Source: Salipaludibacillus sp. CUR1
GTDB lineage: Bacteria; Bacillota; Bacilli; Bacillales; Salisediminibacteriaceae
Reading direction: 5' to 3'
Assembly: GCF_021028955.1 (NCBI RefSeq)
Contig: NZ_JAIWPE010000064.1
Coordinates: 175,958-239,957, forward strand
Length of the DNA stretch: 64,000 nt
Each line of letters starts with the position of its first letter. Within the stretch, counting starts at the first letter, position 1. Under the pieces are notes generated by a model. The model was not told the origin of the DNA and ran no database searches. It saw only the letters and a list, made by a program, of their open reading frames with translations. This document shows positions 28,682 to 37,015 of the stretch, piece after piece. The position numbers were made by a program, and so were the translations under genes.

Positions 28682-29434
28682 ATGAGTCAGGATAAAACAG
28701 CCCCTACGATTCTTATAGTCGATAGTGATATAACCCTTCGTCTGGAAATGCAGGAAACTTTTCATTCTTACGGCTTTGATGTATGGGTGGCCAATAACGG
28801 GAAAGATGCTGTTAAGATAATTACTTCTCTTAAACCTGATGCTGTATTAACGGCTATGAGCCTCCCCCGGTTAAGCGGCTTTGATTTATGCAGGGAGTTA
28901 AGACAATCACTGAATATATGGACCCCTGTTCTCCTTATAGCTGAAAAAGCAGATGAGCTGGAGGCGGTATTAGGCTTTGAATTGGGAGCAGATGATTATT
29001 TAGTGAAGCCTCTGAGGATGAAAGAAGTAGTAGCAAGGGTCAAATCTGTCATTAGAAGAGGAAGCCTGTGCTGTGATACTCCAGATGTTTCAGGGATTCA
29101 TGAGTCAGAAGGATTGCTTGAGAATGGAGCTTTAAGTTTAGATCCGGTACATTTTACTTTGTATAAAAACGGGGACACAGTGGAATTAACCCGTAAAGAG
29201 TATGAACTGGTGTATTATCTGTTAAAAAACAAAGGAAAAGCTTTTACAAGAGAGCATTTAAAAACAATAATTTCAGGAGACGATCATCAAATTGATGAAC
29301 GGATTATTGATGTGTTTATCAGCCGTATTCGCAGAAGAATCGAACCTCACAGCCGAAATCCGGTTTATATTAAGACTGTAAGGAATGTAGGTTATATGAT
29401 GAAAGAGATAAAAGAAAAAAAGTTAAGTTATTAA
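28682..29434 (+). CDS. OmpR-family response regulator with degenerate receiver (pseudo-receiver)
   Basis: It has 250 residues: an N-terminal receiver (about 8-125), a short linker and a C-terminal winged helix (about 150-245, LTRKEYELVYYLLKNKGKAF and the C-terminal wing). The fold is clear (LIVDSD, GADDYLVKPL with the conserved Lys), but where the phospho-acceptor Asp should be, in PDAVLTAMSLP, the residue is Ala, and the conserved Thr/Ser of strand 4 (VLLIAEKAD) is also Ala. It therefore should not be activated by ordinary phosphotransfer. It follows phoU by 22 bp, and no histidine kinase gene is adjacent. It may act constitutively or bind another signal in Pho control; that is inference. 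Confidence 0.85.
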   Translation: MSQDKTAPTILIVDSDITLRLEMQETFHSYGFDVWVANNGKDAVKIITSLKPDAVLTAMSLPRLSGFDLCRELRQSLNIWTPVLLIAEKADELEAVLGFELGADDYLVKPLRMKEVVARVKSVIRRGSLCCDTPDVSGIHESEGLLENGALSLDPVHFTLYKNGDTVELTRKEYELVYYLLKNKGKAFTREHLKTIISGDDHQIDERIIDVFISRIRRRIEPHSRNPVYIKTVRNVGYMMKEIKEKKLSY

Positions 29435-29720
29435 AAAATACTGCAGAAACTCTCAGTATTTCAGCAGAAAATTACTCCCGAGAAAGGCTAAGAATGCCCG
29501 TGCTCCCCAGGTGACATGGCAAGTCTTTCCGCTGAGTAGGATAACTGGAGGGGAGCCTCTTTATTAAGTAAACAGCCTTCTTTCTTTAAAAAAAGTTTGT
29601 TCCGAAGAGGTTTTTCAGGAACAGGCTTTTTATTATCCAAATGAAGTGTTTTGCCTCCATTGATATTTTCATATATACTACTAAACAGTTATATTCCTGC
29701 ATATTTAAGGAGGGAAAAAA
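29435..29720. other. Intergenic region with possible structured RNA
   Basis: No gene is seen. GCTCCCC (29502-29508) and GGGGAGC (29550-29556) pair over 7 bp around a ~40-nt conserved-looking core, and TGTTCC/GGAACA near 29605-29631 precedes a T run that could act as a weak terminator. I could not assign it to a known RNA class. Confidence 0.3.
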
Positions 29721-30080
29721 TTGTTTCAGTATGATGTGTTTTTACACTCTCATGATTTATTCTGGTTTATCACACTCATTCTTTTTGCTTTAGTACTGGT
29801 TTTTTTAAAGAGCGGATTAATAAAACCTGCAAAAGCTCTGCAAATGATTTTAAGGTTTTTATATATCCTTGTTTTTGGTACAGGTCTCGTCTTAATTGCA
29901 ATGAATTTATGGTGGGGATCAATTGTTAAGGGCGTCTTAGCCTTTTGGCTGATTTACGTAATGGAAATGATCTCAACACGCATGTCGAAAAAAGAGCTTA
30001 CCCCCTGGACGTCTTTTATTCTATGGATTCAATTTTTCGTATCGTTTGCTGCAGTTATATATTTCGGGTATTTTATTTAA
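29721..30080 (+). CDS. yisL: YisL/UPF0344-family membrane protein
   Basis: It has 119 residues with four hydrophobic helices and the HSHDLFWFI N-terminus typical of the YisL family in Bacillus; function unknown. TTG 29721 follows AAGGAGGGAAAAAA. It is monocistronic between the Pho operon and a bidirectional terminator shared with ald. Confidence 0.8.
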   Translation: MFQYDVFLHSHDLFWFITLILFALVLVFLKSGLIKPAKALQMILRFLYILVFGTGLVLIAMNLWWGSIVKGVLAFWLIYVMEMISTRMSKKELTPWTSFILWIQFFVSFAAVIYFGYFI

Positions 30081-30121
30081 CGCTTATTTTTTACATAAAG
30101 AACACAGAGCGTACATAATAC

Positions 30122-30157
30122 AAAAAACCTGTTGTGATGAGCACAACAGGTTTTTTT
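30122..30157. terminator. Bidirectional terminator between yisL and ald
   Basis: CCTGTTGTG / CACAACAGG with a 5-nt loop, flanked by A-run on the left and T-run on the right, so it works in both directions for the converging genes. Confidence 0.9.
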
Positions 30158-30201
30158 ATCGGTAATTTAAAGCCTCTCTGACACTAAAATCAGCTTGGGG
30201 G

Positions 30202-31320
30202 CTATAGCTGTAAAGCTTTCTCTACAGATGCATACTCATAGCCAAGGTCGCGTGCTACTGCTTCATAAGTCACTTTACCGTTGGCTGTATTGACACCTTT
30301 GACAAGAGCCGGGTTGTATTTAAGCGCTTCGTGTAATCCGCGGTTCGCAATTTGTAAAGCATAAGGGATCGTGACGTTTGTTAAACCAATGGTTGAAGTG
30401 CGCGGCACAGCACCGGGCATATTTGCGACAGCATAATGGACGACGCCGTGCTTTGTGTATGTCGGGTTATCATGAGTTGTTATTTTATCTACCGTTTCAA
30501 CGATCCCTCCCTGGTCAATAGCAACATCTACAATAACTGATCCAGGACGCATTTCTTTTATCATCTCTTCTGTTACAAGTTTTGGCGCCTTAGCCCCCGG
30601 AATGAGAACAGCTCCGATAAGGAGGTCTGATTCTTTCACTGCCTGGGCAATATTCAGAGGGTTGCTCATAAGTGTATTTATTTCTGTACCGAAAATATCA
30701 TCAAGCTGACGCATACGTTCAGGGCTCAAATCCATAATGGTTACATCAGCCCCGAGCCCCATAGCAATTTTGGCAGCGTTGGTTCCTACCACTCCGCCCC
30801 CGATAACAGTCACTTTCCCGCGTTTAACTCCCGGAATGCCAGAGAGAAGAACGCCGCTTCCGCCTTTAGGTTTCTCTAGAAACTGCGCTCCAATTTGAGA
30901 AGCCATCCTTCCAGCGACTTCACTCATAGGAGTCAACAAAGGAAGAGTGTTGTTAACTTCGACTGTTTCATATGCGACAGCGGTGACGCCTTTTTCGGTT
31001 AGAGCTTTCGCCAGCTTTGGAACGGCGGCCAGGTGCAGGTATGTAAATAGAATAAGTCCTTCTCTAAAATATGGGTATTCATCCTCTAAAGGCTCTTTTA
31101 CCTTCATAATCATTTCAGAGCTGTGCCAGACATCGCTCGCTTCGTCGAAAATTTTGGCGCCGGCAGTTTCATAATCTTCGTCATTGAAACCGCTTTCAAT
31201 ACCCGCCGATTTCTCAACTATAATGTCGTGCCCTGCCTGCTTCAGAGTTAAAACCCCCGCTGGAGTTAAAGCGACCCGGTTTTCGTTGTTTTTTATTTCT
31301 CTGGGTACTCCGATTTTCAT
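30202..31320 (-). CDS. ald: Alanine dehydrogenase
   Basis: NAD-dependent enzyme that interconverts L-alanine and pyruvate plus ammonia; needed for alanine use and normal sporulation in Bacillus. It has 372 residues, the family length. The N-terminus [18 protein letters not shown], the catalytic Lys/His region (TYLHLAA) and the NAD-binding Rossmann glycine motif [13 protein letters not shown] near residue 175 are present. ATG is preceded by GAGGAGGGTG. Confidence 0.97.
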   Translation of the reverse strand: MKIGVPREIKNNENRVALTPAGVLTLKQAGHDIIVEKSAGIESGFNDEDYETAGAKIFDEASDVWHSSEMIMKVKEPLEDEYPYFREGLILFTYLHLAAVPKLAKALTEKGVTAVAYETVEVNNTLPLLTPMSEVAGRMASQIGAQFLEKPKGGSGVLLSGIPGVKRGKVTVIGGGVVGTNAAKIAMGLGADVTIMDLSPERMRQLDDIFGTEINTLMSNPLNIAQAVKESDLLIGAVLIPGAKAPKLVTEEMIKEMRPGSVIVDVAIDQGGIVETVDKITTHDNPTYTKHGVVHYAVANMPGAVPRTSTIGLTNVTIPYALQIANRGLHEALKYNPALVKGVNTANGKVTYEAVARDLGYEYASVEKALQL

Positions 31321-31407
31321 AAATACACCCTCCTCTTAGTATACATTGATTGAAATCCACATCTATTGTAACGAACTTCCTAAACTTGTTCCAGCTTTTT
31401 TAAACAG

Positions 31408-31444
31408 AAATAAAAGACAAAGCCGTTGGAAAAGGCTTTGTCTT
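31408..31444 (-). terminator. Rho-independent terminator for the KTSC gene
   Basis: On the minus strand AAGACAAAGCC / GGCTTTGTCTT (11 bp) is followed by TTTTA. Confidence 0.8.
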
Positions 31445-31448
31445 AAAA

Positions 31449-31673
31449 TCAATCATTCATTTTTTTACATGGAAACCTTGGTTTAATTCTGTCTTCGAAG
31501 AACTTCTTCATATTATTACTCGACATGAGTCCAACGTAATCTAATTTAAACACTTCATAATAGATGATATAACTCCCGTCTTCAAAACGGACATGAAGCT
31601 GTTTTTGTGTTTCATCATAGCCGAGTGAGCGGAAATACCCTTCTTTAAATTCTGTTTTTTCCACGTTAATCAC
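31449..31673 (-). CDS. KTSC-domain small protein
   Basis: From GTG 31673, which has GGAG eight bases upstream, the protein has 74 residues. The pattern FRSLGYDETQKQLHVRFEDG followed by YYEVFKLDYVGLMSSNNMKKFF matches the KTSC domain, a ~60-residue domain found alone or beside nucleases and translation proteins; function not established. The longer open frame upstream overlaps the next gene and looks non-coding. Last gene of a two-gene minus-strand unit. Confidence 0.7.
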   Translation of the reverse strand: MINVEKTEFKEGYFRSLGYDETQKQLHVRFEDGSYIIYYEVFKLDYVGLMSSNNMKKFFEDRIKPRFPCKKMND

Positions 31674-31728
31674 CCTTTTATCTCCGACTTTTAAATAATG
31701 TACCCTTTCAGCCGCGAAAAAAAACAAA

Positions 31729-31956
31729 TTACATGAAAAACTGTGTAATTTCTTCTTTAGAAAGCACCTTTCCACTGGATAGCATACGGTCGTTGATGAA
31801 TAAAGCAGGAGTATAGAATACTTTTTCCGGCGAACGAGGGAGATCATGAACGGTTAAAATGTCAGCTTTTATTCCTAATTCTGAAATTACTTCTGTTACC
31901 CTTTTCTCAAATACTTTGCCGTTAATATTGGAGGTAATACAGATTTTTATTTCCAC
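31729..31956 (-). CDS. Thioredoxin-fold small protein lacking a CxxC motif
   Basis: It has 75 residues from GTG 31956 (AGAGGTGAG upstream), or 78 from GTG 31965. The fold is suggested by an N-terminal strand IKIC, a helix, and the cis-Pro-like YTPALFINDRMLSSGKVLSKEEI segment seen in small redox/glutaredoxin-like proteins. Only one Cys is present (C-I-T-S instead of C-x-x-C), so a dithiol mechanism is excluded; monothiol chemistry or a non-redox role are possible. Function unknown. Confidence 0.6.
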   Translation of the reverse strand: MEIKICITSNINGKVFEKRVTEVISELGIKADILTVHDLPRSPEKVFYTPALFINDRMLSSGKVLSKEEITQFFM

Positions 31957-32157
31957 TGAACTCACCTCTTATTATTTCAAATATTCCCCTTTCCTATATT
32001 ATAAAATGGAATAGACGCTTTCTGCTTTTTCATGTGTGGACAATCAATGGCAATATTGTTAACAAATTGGAAACGTTTTAGGGGAACAGCGTATAAAAAA
32101 ACTTGCCGCTAAAGTCCTGATGAGATTAAAATAAGAGTAGAGTTTATAACACGAGAA

Positions 32158-32255
32158 TAGAGGACTGCTGAGAACACAATCCTGTATATGGGCACTTAAG
32201 ATTGTGGGAGCGATTAGTGCAACCGGCCTTTAGTTTTTTAAGGCCGGTTATTTTT
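32158..32255 (+). promoter_or_regulatory. c-di-GMP-II riboswitch with overlapping terminator
   Basis: Aptamer elements in order: P1 5' strand TAGAGG (32158-32163); a purine-rich joiner; P2 CACAATC (32175-32181) with GATTGTG (32200-32206); in its loop GGGCACTT (32190-32197), whose GCACT pairs as a pseudoknot with AGTGC (32216-32220); the invariant-looking AACCGG; and P1 3' strand CCTTTA (32227-32232). Length (75 nt), pseudoknot topology and the segments GGGCACTT and TTAGTGCAACCG match the c-di-GMP-II aptamer known from Clostridium. The terminator stem AACCGGCCTT / AAGGCCGGTT (32221-32249) plus T run shares the P1 3' strand, so ligand binding should prevent termination (ON switch). It precedes a c-di-GMP enzyme gene by 46 nt. 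Confidence 0.85.
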
Positions 32256-32300
32256 GTGTTTTAAAATCTGTTTCTCACTTAATACTGAAGGAGGGGGACA

Positions 32301-34097
32301 ATGAAAGCGCAGTGCAGGAATCCCTTAAAAGTGAAGGCTGTGACTAAAGAATTAACAGCAGCAGAATGGATAGAGTCGCTGGGAGAGAAAGGGTGGACTG
32401 ATCCCCGTTTCACAGCTTCTCTTATTGATGTATTATTAAAAGCTGTTGAAAGAACAGCCATAGTAGTGGTTGCGGACCTTACAGGAGAAGTTGTTTTTGT
32501 AAGTCCTGATTATTCAAATAAAATGGATTTTGATCAGCATGAATTAATAGGGATCCCTTTCAGGGATTTATTAAAAATGACACACGTGAAGCAAGAAGAC
32601 ATTTATGCTCTGGAGAAAGTTATCTCATCAAAAAAAGAATTTAAGGGCACATACAGGCATCTAACCAAGAGTGGAAAAGAAATTGTTTTAGAGACGGTGT
32701 TTTTACCAGTTTTACAAAATTCATCAAATGCATGCCTAATTTTAATTCTCCATCAGGATCTCACGCCCTTGACTGAGGCTGAAGCAGTTATTCAGGAGTT
32801 TCGGACAGTCGATGTTATGACAGGAATGAAGAATCGCAAACAGTTTGAAGCAGATCTCTTTAAAACGCTTCAACTATGCAAAGAAACCAGAGAAGAAGCT
32901 GCAGTATTACTTTTAGATATGGACCGTTTTAAATTCTACAACGACACTCTGGGACATTCCACTGGGGATAAACTGATTGAAGAAATATCAAAAGAATTAA
33001 AGAAGTTTGAAACTCAGGATACTGCCGTTTACCGTTATGGAAGTGATGAGTTTGCGATTATTAGGAGTGGACGAATAGACGTAAAGAGTCTGGCGGTTAT
33101 GGCTGAAAAGCTCTTAACGAGATTTGCTCTGCCGTTCAGTGTTAAAGGTAATGAACTGTTTATTACAGCTTCAGCTGGGATCTCCCAAATCCCGCAGAGT
33201 GGTTTTACACCTCCTGAGTTAATAAAGCAGGCGGAAACTGCCATGCATTATGCTAAGGAAACAGTAAAGGGACACTGGTGTTTTTACAAGCATTCTTTAA
33301 AAACAAAGCATGAGGAAAGGGTTCTTTTGGAAGACAGACTAAGAAAAGCAGTAAGAAAGAAATCGTTTGAGCTTTATTACCAGCCACAGTTAAATTTAAG
33401 AAAAAAAACAGTAACAGGTCTTGAGGCTCTCTTACGCTGGAAAGATGACATGCTGGGAGAGGTGCCTCCTTCAGTATTTATTCCAGTCGCTGAAGAAACA
33501 GGATTAATTATTCCAATTGGAGACTGGGTATTGGAGGAAGCTTGCAGACAGACGAAAAAATGGACAGAAGATGGATTCTCTTTAAAAATAGGGATTAATG
33601 TTTCACCTTTCCAGTTTCATACAGAGAATCTCGTAGGCAAAATAACCTCTATAATAGAAAAAACAGGGATAAGCCCTCGTTATTTGGATTTGGAAATTAC
33701 TGAGACCGGATTATTAATTAACCAGGAAAAAAATTTAAAAATAATAGAACAGTTAAAAATGCTCGGGATAAGGATTACTATCGACGATTTTGGTACAGGT
33801 TACAGTTCACTTAGTTACTTAAGGCATTTTCCTGTTGATGCTTTAAAAATTGACCAGTTGTTTATCAGGGAAATTAGTGAAAACTGTAATGATCAGGCAA
33901 TTGTTACATCTATTATTCAAATGGCTCACAACATGAATATAAGTGTGACAGCTGAAGGAGTAGAAACACAGGCTATGGTTACTTTCCTTAATGAGCGAGA
34001 ATGTGATGAAATACAAGGGTACCTTTACAGCGAACCTCTGCAGGCAGAAGAAGTTGTTCATTTTATTAAAACAGCTTACCGGAAATTACTTTTATAA
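32301..34097 (+). CDS. PAS-GGDEF-EAL c-di-GMP turnover protein
   Basis: It has 598 residues. A PAS sensor is at about 45-155 ([17 protein letters not shown]), GGDEF at about 170-330 ([12 protein letters not shown]) and EAL at about 345-590. The GGDEF signature is degenerate (YGSDEF), while the EAL domain keeps EALLRW, the ITETGL glutamate, [21 protein letters not shown] and QGYLYS, so phosphodiesterase activity is likely and cyclase activity doubtful. No membrane helix is seen. The start ATG 32301 follows GAAGGAGGGGG. It lies directly behind a c-di-GMP-II riboswitch, so rising c-di-GMP would switch on a degrading enzyme. Confidence 0.93.
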   Translation: MKAQCRNPLKVKAVTKELTAAEWIESLGEKGWTDPRFTASLIDVLLKAVERTAIVVVADLTGEVVFVSPDYSNKMDFDQHELIGIPFRDLLKMTHVKQEDIYALEKVISSKKEFKGTYRHLTKSGKEIVLETVFLPVLQNSSNACLILILHQDLTPLTEAEAVIQEFRTVDVMTGMKNRKQFEADLFKTLQLCKETREEAAVLLLDMDRFKFYNDTLGHSTGDKLIEEISKELKKFETQDTAVYRYGSDEFAIIRSGRIDVKSLAVMAEKLLTRFALPFSVKGNELFITASAGISQIPQSGFTPPELIKQAETAMHYAKETVKGHWCFYKHSLKTKHEERVLLEDRLRKAVRKKSFELYYQPQLNLRKKTVTGLEALLRWKDDMLGEVPPSVFIPVAEETGLIIPIGDWVLEEACRQTKKWTEDGFSLKIGINVSPFQFHTENLVGKITSIIEKTGISPRYLDLEITETGLLINQEKNLKIIEQLKMLGIRITIDDFGTGYSSLSYLRHFPVDALKIDQLFIREISENCNDQAIVTSIIQMAHNMNISVTAEGVETQAMVTFLNERECDEIQGYLYSEPLQAEEVVHFIKTAYRKLLL

Positions 34098-34229
34098 ATT
34101 TTAAAACTTTAACTCTACATTCAGCTCAGCCGTAGTTTGTATTACATAGGTTTCTCTTTACAAACTCTTTCTATTTTGGATACATTATATAAAGAGCCGG
34201 GAAGGTATATACAGAAAAGGGGGATCCAC

Positions 34230-34658
34230 TTGAAAACCTTGGAACAGAAGATAGAATATGCGATGCTGATAGCGTGGGGAATTGCCTTTATCTCAACGCT
34301 GGGCTCATTATATTTTTCAGAAGTACAGAATTTCATACCGTGTGAATTGTGCTGGGTGCAGAGGATCTTTATGTATCCGCTTGTCATTACACTGGGCATT
34401 GCTGTTGTTAAAAAGGATGCCAGACAGGCTTTTTATACGCTGCCTCTGTCTGTTATAGGAATGGGAACAGCCATTTATCACTACTTGCTCCAAAAAGTTC
34501 CGTTCCTCTCTGGAGCAGCTGAAGCGTGCGGCATTATACCATGTAATTATCAGTATATTAATTATTTTGGATTTATTACTATTCCTTTTTTAGCCTTTGC
34601 AGCATTTTTATTAATTTCATTAATTATGGTATGGATAGTGAAGAATACTAGGGAGTGA
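34230..34658 (+). CDS. bdbC: Thiol-disulfide oxidoreductase BdbC (DsbB-like)
   Basis: Membrane quinone-linked protein that reoxidises an extracytoplasmic BdbD/DsbA-type partner. TTG 34230 behind AAGGGGGATCCAC gives 142 residues, close to B. subtilis BdbC; the longer upstream frame has no match. It has four membrane helices, the active CxxC in PCELCWVQR (about residue 38) and the second cysteine pair in ACGIIPC (about 97-103). It is followed 8 bp later by an extracytoplasmic thioredoxin. Confidence 0.92.
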   Translation: MKTLEQKIEYAMLIAWGIAFISTLGSLYFSEVQNFIPCELCWVQRIFMYPLVITLGIAVVKKDARQAFYTLPLSVIGMGTAIYHYLLQKVPFLSGAAEACGIIPCNYQYINYFGFITIPFLAFAAFLLISLIMVWIVKNTRE

Positions 34659-34666
34659 CAGATCTC

Positions 34667-35137
34667 ATGAAAAAATTAATTATATTTGGCGGGATTGTTA
34701 TTTTATTATTTGGAGCAATTACTTTTATCACCTCTTTTCAAAATGAGCAGAGGTCAGAGGGGAATCCTTTTGGTAAAGACAGGCTCCACAGTGAAACGAT
34801 AGACCAGCTGGATGACCCGCTTTATCAGAATATCATTTTGCCTGAGGAACTTGACGAAAAACTTCAAGCAGGTGAAGATGCAACAGTCTATTTTTACAGC
34901 GGTCGATGCGAAGCATGTAATCAGGCTTCTCCAGTTTTAATTCCGAAAGCGGAAGAGCTTGATGTTGATTTGCACTTGTATAATGTATTAGAATTTGAGC
35001 AAGGATGGAATGACTACGATATCGAAGGGACTCCTACAGTTATTCACTTTGACAATGGAGAGGAAGCTGCAAGAATTACAGGGCTTCATGAGGAAGAAAC
35101 TTACGAACAATTTTACAGACAGGTGGTTTTAAATTAA
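34667..35137 (+). CDS. Membrane-anchored extracytoplasmic thioredoxin-like protein
   Basis: It has 156 residues from ATG 34667 (GGGAG upstream, inside the bdbC end). An N-terminal membrane helix (4-25) is followed by a thioredoxin domain with CxxC in SGRCEACNQASP (about residue 80) and the cis-Pro in IEGTPTVIHFD. Paired with BdbC, it may take the role of BdbD or of a thiol oxidase substrate carrier. Confidence 0.85.
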   Translation: MKKLIIFGGIVILLFGAITFITSFQNEQRSEGNPFGKDRLHSETIDQLDDPLYQNIILPEELDEKLQAGEDATVYFYSGRCEACNQASPVLIPKAEELDVDLHLYNVLEFEQGWNDYDIEGTPTVIHFDNGEEAARITGLHEEETYEQFYRQVVLN

Positions 35138-35172
35138 CAGGCTGGGCTGATTTAATAATGGAGGTATGTTAA

Positions 35173-35436
35173 ATGGAAAGGCTATTAAAATGGATAGGTT
35201 TAAGTATATTTATCGGATGGACAGCAGCCATTTTAGTTAATTATTCTATTTATCAGCATGCAACGACCCAATTAACGTTTGTACATCCAATGGTTGACGG
35301 GATCATATTTATGCTGATTATGTTAGGGGTTTACATTTTTATCTGGAAGTCCTATAAGAAAAAAAGGACAACAGCTACAGTACAACTAGGCGTTTTTGGA
35401 GCATTATCCATCGTACTGGCTATCGTTTTTCTATAA
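35173..35436 (+). CDS. Small membrane protein of unknown function
   Basis: It has 87 residues with three hydrophobic helices (about 8-25, 43-60, 70-86) and a basic loop. It starts at ATG 35173 after ATGGAGGTATGTTAA and ends the bdbC transcript before a terminator. I do not recognise the family. Confidence 0.6.
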   Translation: MERLLKWIGLSIFIGWTAAILVNYSIYQHATTQLTFVHPMVDGIIFMLIMLGVYIFIWKSYKKKRTTATVQLGVFGALSIVLAIVFL

Positions 35437-35462
35437 AACATCCCGTAAATAATATAGTGATC

Positions 35463-35497
35463 AGGGCCGCCGGGTTTTCCATAGCGGCCTTTTTTTA
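35463..35497 (+). terminator. Rho-independent terminator
   Basis: GGCCGC / GCGGCC with a 13-nt loop and eight T. Confidence 0.8.
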
Positions 35498-35543
35498 TGC
35501 TATATTTTAGAAGTAATTTAAAAATCCGGAAAGGCGGGATCAG

Positions 35544-36713
35544 GTGCTTACAGTTATAAAAAATGCTGATGTATTTACACCAGCTCCTCTAGGAGTAAAG
35601 GATGTATTAATAGGAGGAAGTAAGTTCATAGCTCTGGCAGAAAGTATAGACCTCGAAAACTTAAGTGAATTTACAGAAATTATGGATGCAGATGGGAAGT
35701 ATCTAGTTCCTGGTTTTATAGATGGCCATGTACATATTACCGGAGGGGGAGGGGAAGGAAGCTTTAAAACGAGGACACCCGAATTAATGCTTTCTGACTG
35801 TATCCAAGCTGGCATAACGAGTGTGGTAGGTGTCATAGGAACTGATGGGACAACACGGACGATGGCCAACCTGATCGCAAAAGCGAAAGGGTTAAAAGAA
35901 GAAGGGATCAGCTGCTATTGTCAGAGCGGTAATTATCATGTTCCAATTAAAACGTTGACCGGCTCGCTCGAAAATGACATTATGCTGATCGATGAAATTA
36001 TTGGAGCTGGTGAAATAGCTATTGCTGATCACCGTTCCTCCCAGCCTACTGTCGAAGAGCTTGCCCGCCTTGCCAGTGAAGCCAGGATTGGAGGCATTCT
36101 GTCAGGAAAAGGAGGAATTGTTAATATACATGTAGGTGATGGCCCTGGGCAGCTTGATCTTATAGAAAAAGTAATTGAAATGACTGATATTCCTATCTCC
36201 CAGTTTTGGCCAACTCATATAAACCGGTGCTTGCCATTACTGGAACGGGGGATCGAGTATGCAAAAAAAGGCGGGTATGTTGATTTTACAACGAGCAGCC
36301 TTGATGATGAGAAAGACAGCGATTTGAAGTGCAGCAAAGGTCTTAAAAGGATGCTGGAGGCCGGTGTACCAATTGAACAGATCACGTTTACTTCGGATGG
36401 ACAGGGAAGCCTCCCGAAATTTGATAAATATGGAAATTTTACTGGTTTAGGCATTGGGAAAGTCTCAAGTCTGTTTACCGAAGTTAAAGATGCTTTTATG
36501 AGAGAAGGGCTTCCTTTGGAACAGGTGTTAAAAACTGTAACGGATAATCCGGCACGTATCTTGAAGCTCAATGATAAGGGGACTGTCAGTGAAGGGAAAG
36601 ACGCTGATGCTGTCTTAATTGATAAAAAGACATTTACAATTGACAGTGTTCTGGCTCGCGGCGAGTGGTTAATGAAAGATTCTGTTCAGAGAGTTAAAGG
36701 TACATTTGAATAA
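35544..36713 (+). CDS. iadA: Isoaspartyl dipeptidase
   Basis: Amidohydrolase-superfamily metalloenzyme that cleaves beta-aspartyl dipeptides arising from damaged proteins. It has 389 residues from GTG 35544 behind AAAGGCGGG. The HxH metal motif is in GFIDGHVHITGGGGEG (about 65), followed by conserved GTDGTTR, QSGNYHVP and the late Asp in TFTSDGQGSLP. It stands alone between two terminator-like structures. Confidence 0.94.
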   Translation: MLTVIKNADVFTPAPLGVKDVLIGGSKFIALAESIDLENLSEFTEIMDADGKYLVPGFIDGHVHITGGGGEGSFKTRTPELMLSDCIQAGITSVVGVIGTDGTTRTMANLIAKAKGLKEEGISCYCQSGNYHVPIKTLTGSLENDIMLIDEIIGAGEIAIADHRSSQPTVEELARLASEARIGGILSGKGGIVNIHVGDGPGQLDLIEKVIEMTDIPISQFWPTHINRCLPLLERGIEYAKKGGYVDFTTSSLDDEKDSDLKCSKGLKRMLEAGVPIEQITFTSDGQGSLPKFDKYGNFTGLGIGKVSSLFTEVKDAFMREGLPLEQVLKTVTDNPARILKLNDKGTVSEGKDADAVLIDKKTFTIDSVLARGEWLMKDSVQRVKGTFE

Positions 36714-36757
36714 TATACATTTCCTGAAATTTCTTATAGTGTTAAGCGGCATAAAAC

Positions 36758-36900
36758 TGAGACAAAAAGAATAGTAACCATAAAGAACTCCGGACATATG
36801 TGACGATATTTGTTCGGAGTTTTGTTTTTACATATACAGGAGATTCACTCTGACAAAGAACAAAAGCAGTGATTTTCAGTCCGTCCGGCGGCCCCTTGTC
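36758..36900 (-). repeat. Dispersed hairpin repeat, copy A (reverse orientation, partial)
   Basis: Read on the minus strand this matches the copies near 49425-49582 and 52508-52743: a TCAGTCCGC-like block, a terminator-like hairpin and the end box TTCTTTATGGTTACTATTC plus TTTTGTCTCAG. The hairpin here has arms around AACTCCG/CGGAGTT, different in sequence from the other copies but paired. The right half has a small internal deletion. Confidence 0.75.
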
Positions 36901-36940
36901 CCGCTTCTTTTCCGTTTGTTTAGGGGGCAGTTCAAACTAA

Positions 36941-36997
36941 TTGACAAGGTATTTTACGACCGCTATAGTTAAGAAAGTTAATAATTAAATTTCTTAA
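36941..36997 (+). promoter_or_regulatory. marR-RND promoter with inverted-repeat operator
   Basis: TTGACA (36941-36946), a 17-bp spacer and TATAGT (36964-36969) make a near-consensus promoter. TTAAGAAA (36969-36976) and TTTCTTAA (36990-36997) form an inverted repeat immediately downstream, a plausible operator for the MarR protein encoded next. Confidence 0.75.
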
Positions 36998-37015
36998 TAG
37001 TTTAGGAGGTGTGCT

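Noticed and set aside
32115..32170. Hammerhead ribozyme or T-box (CTGATGAG, GAGAAC motifs)
   Set aside because: The hammerhead GAAA and cleavage-site strands are missing, and no T-box TGGNACCGCG sequence occurs; the c-di-GMP-II fold explains the downstream part better.
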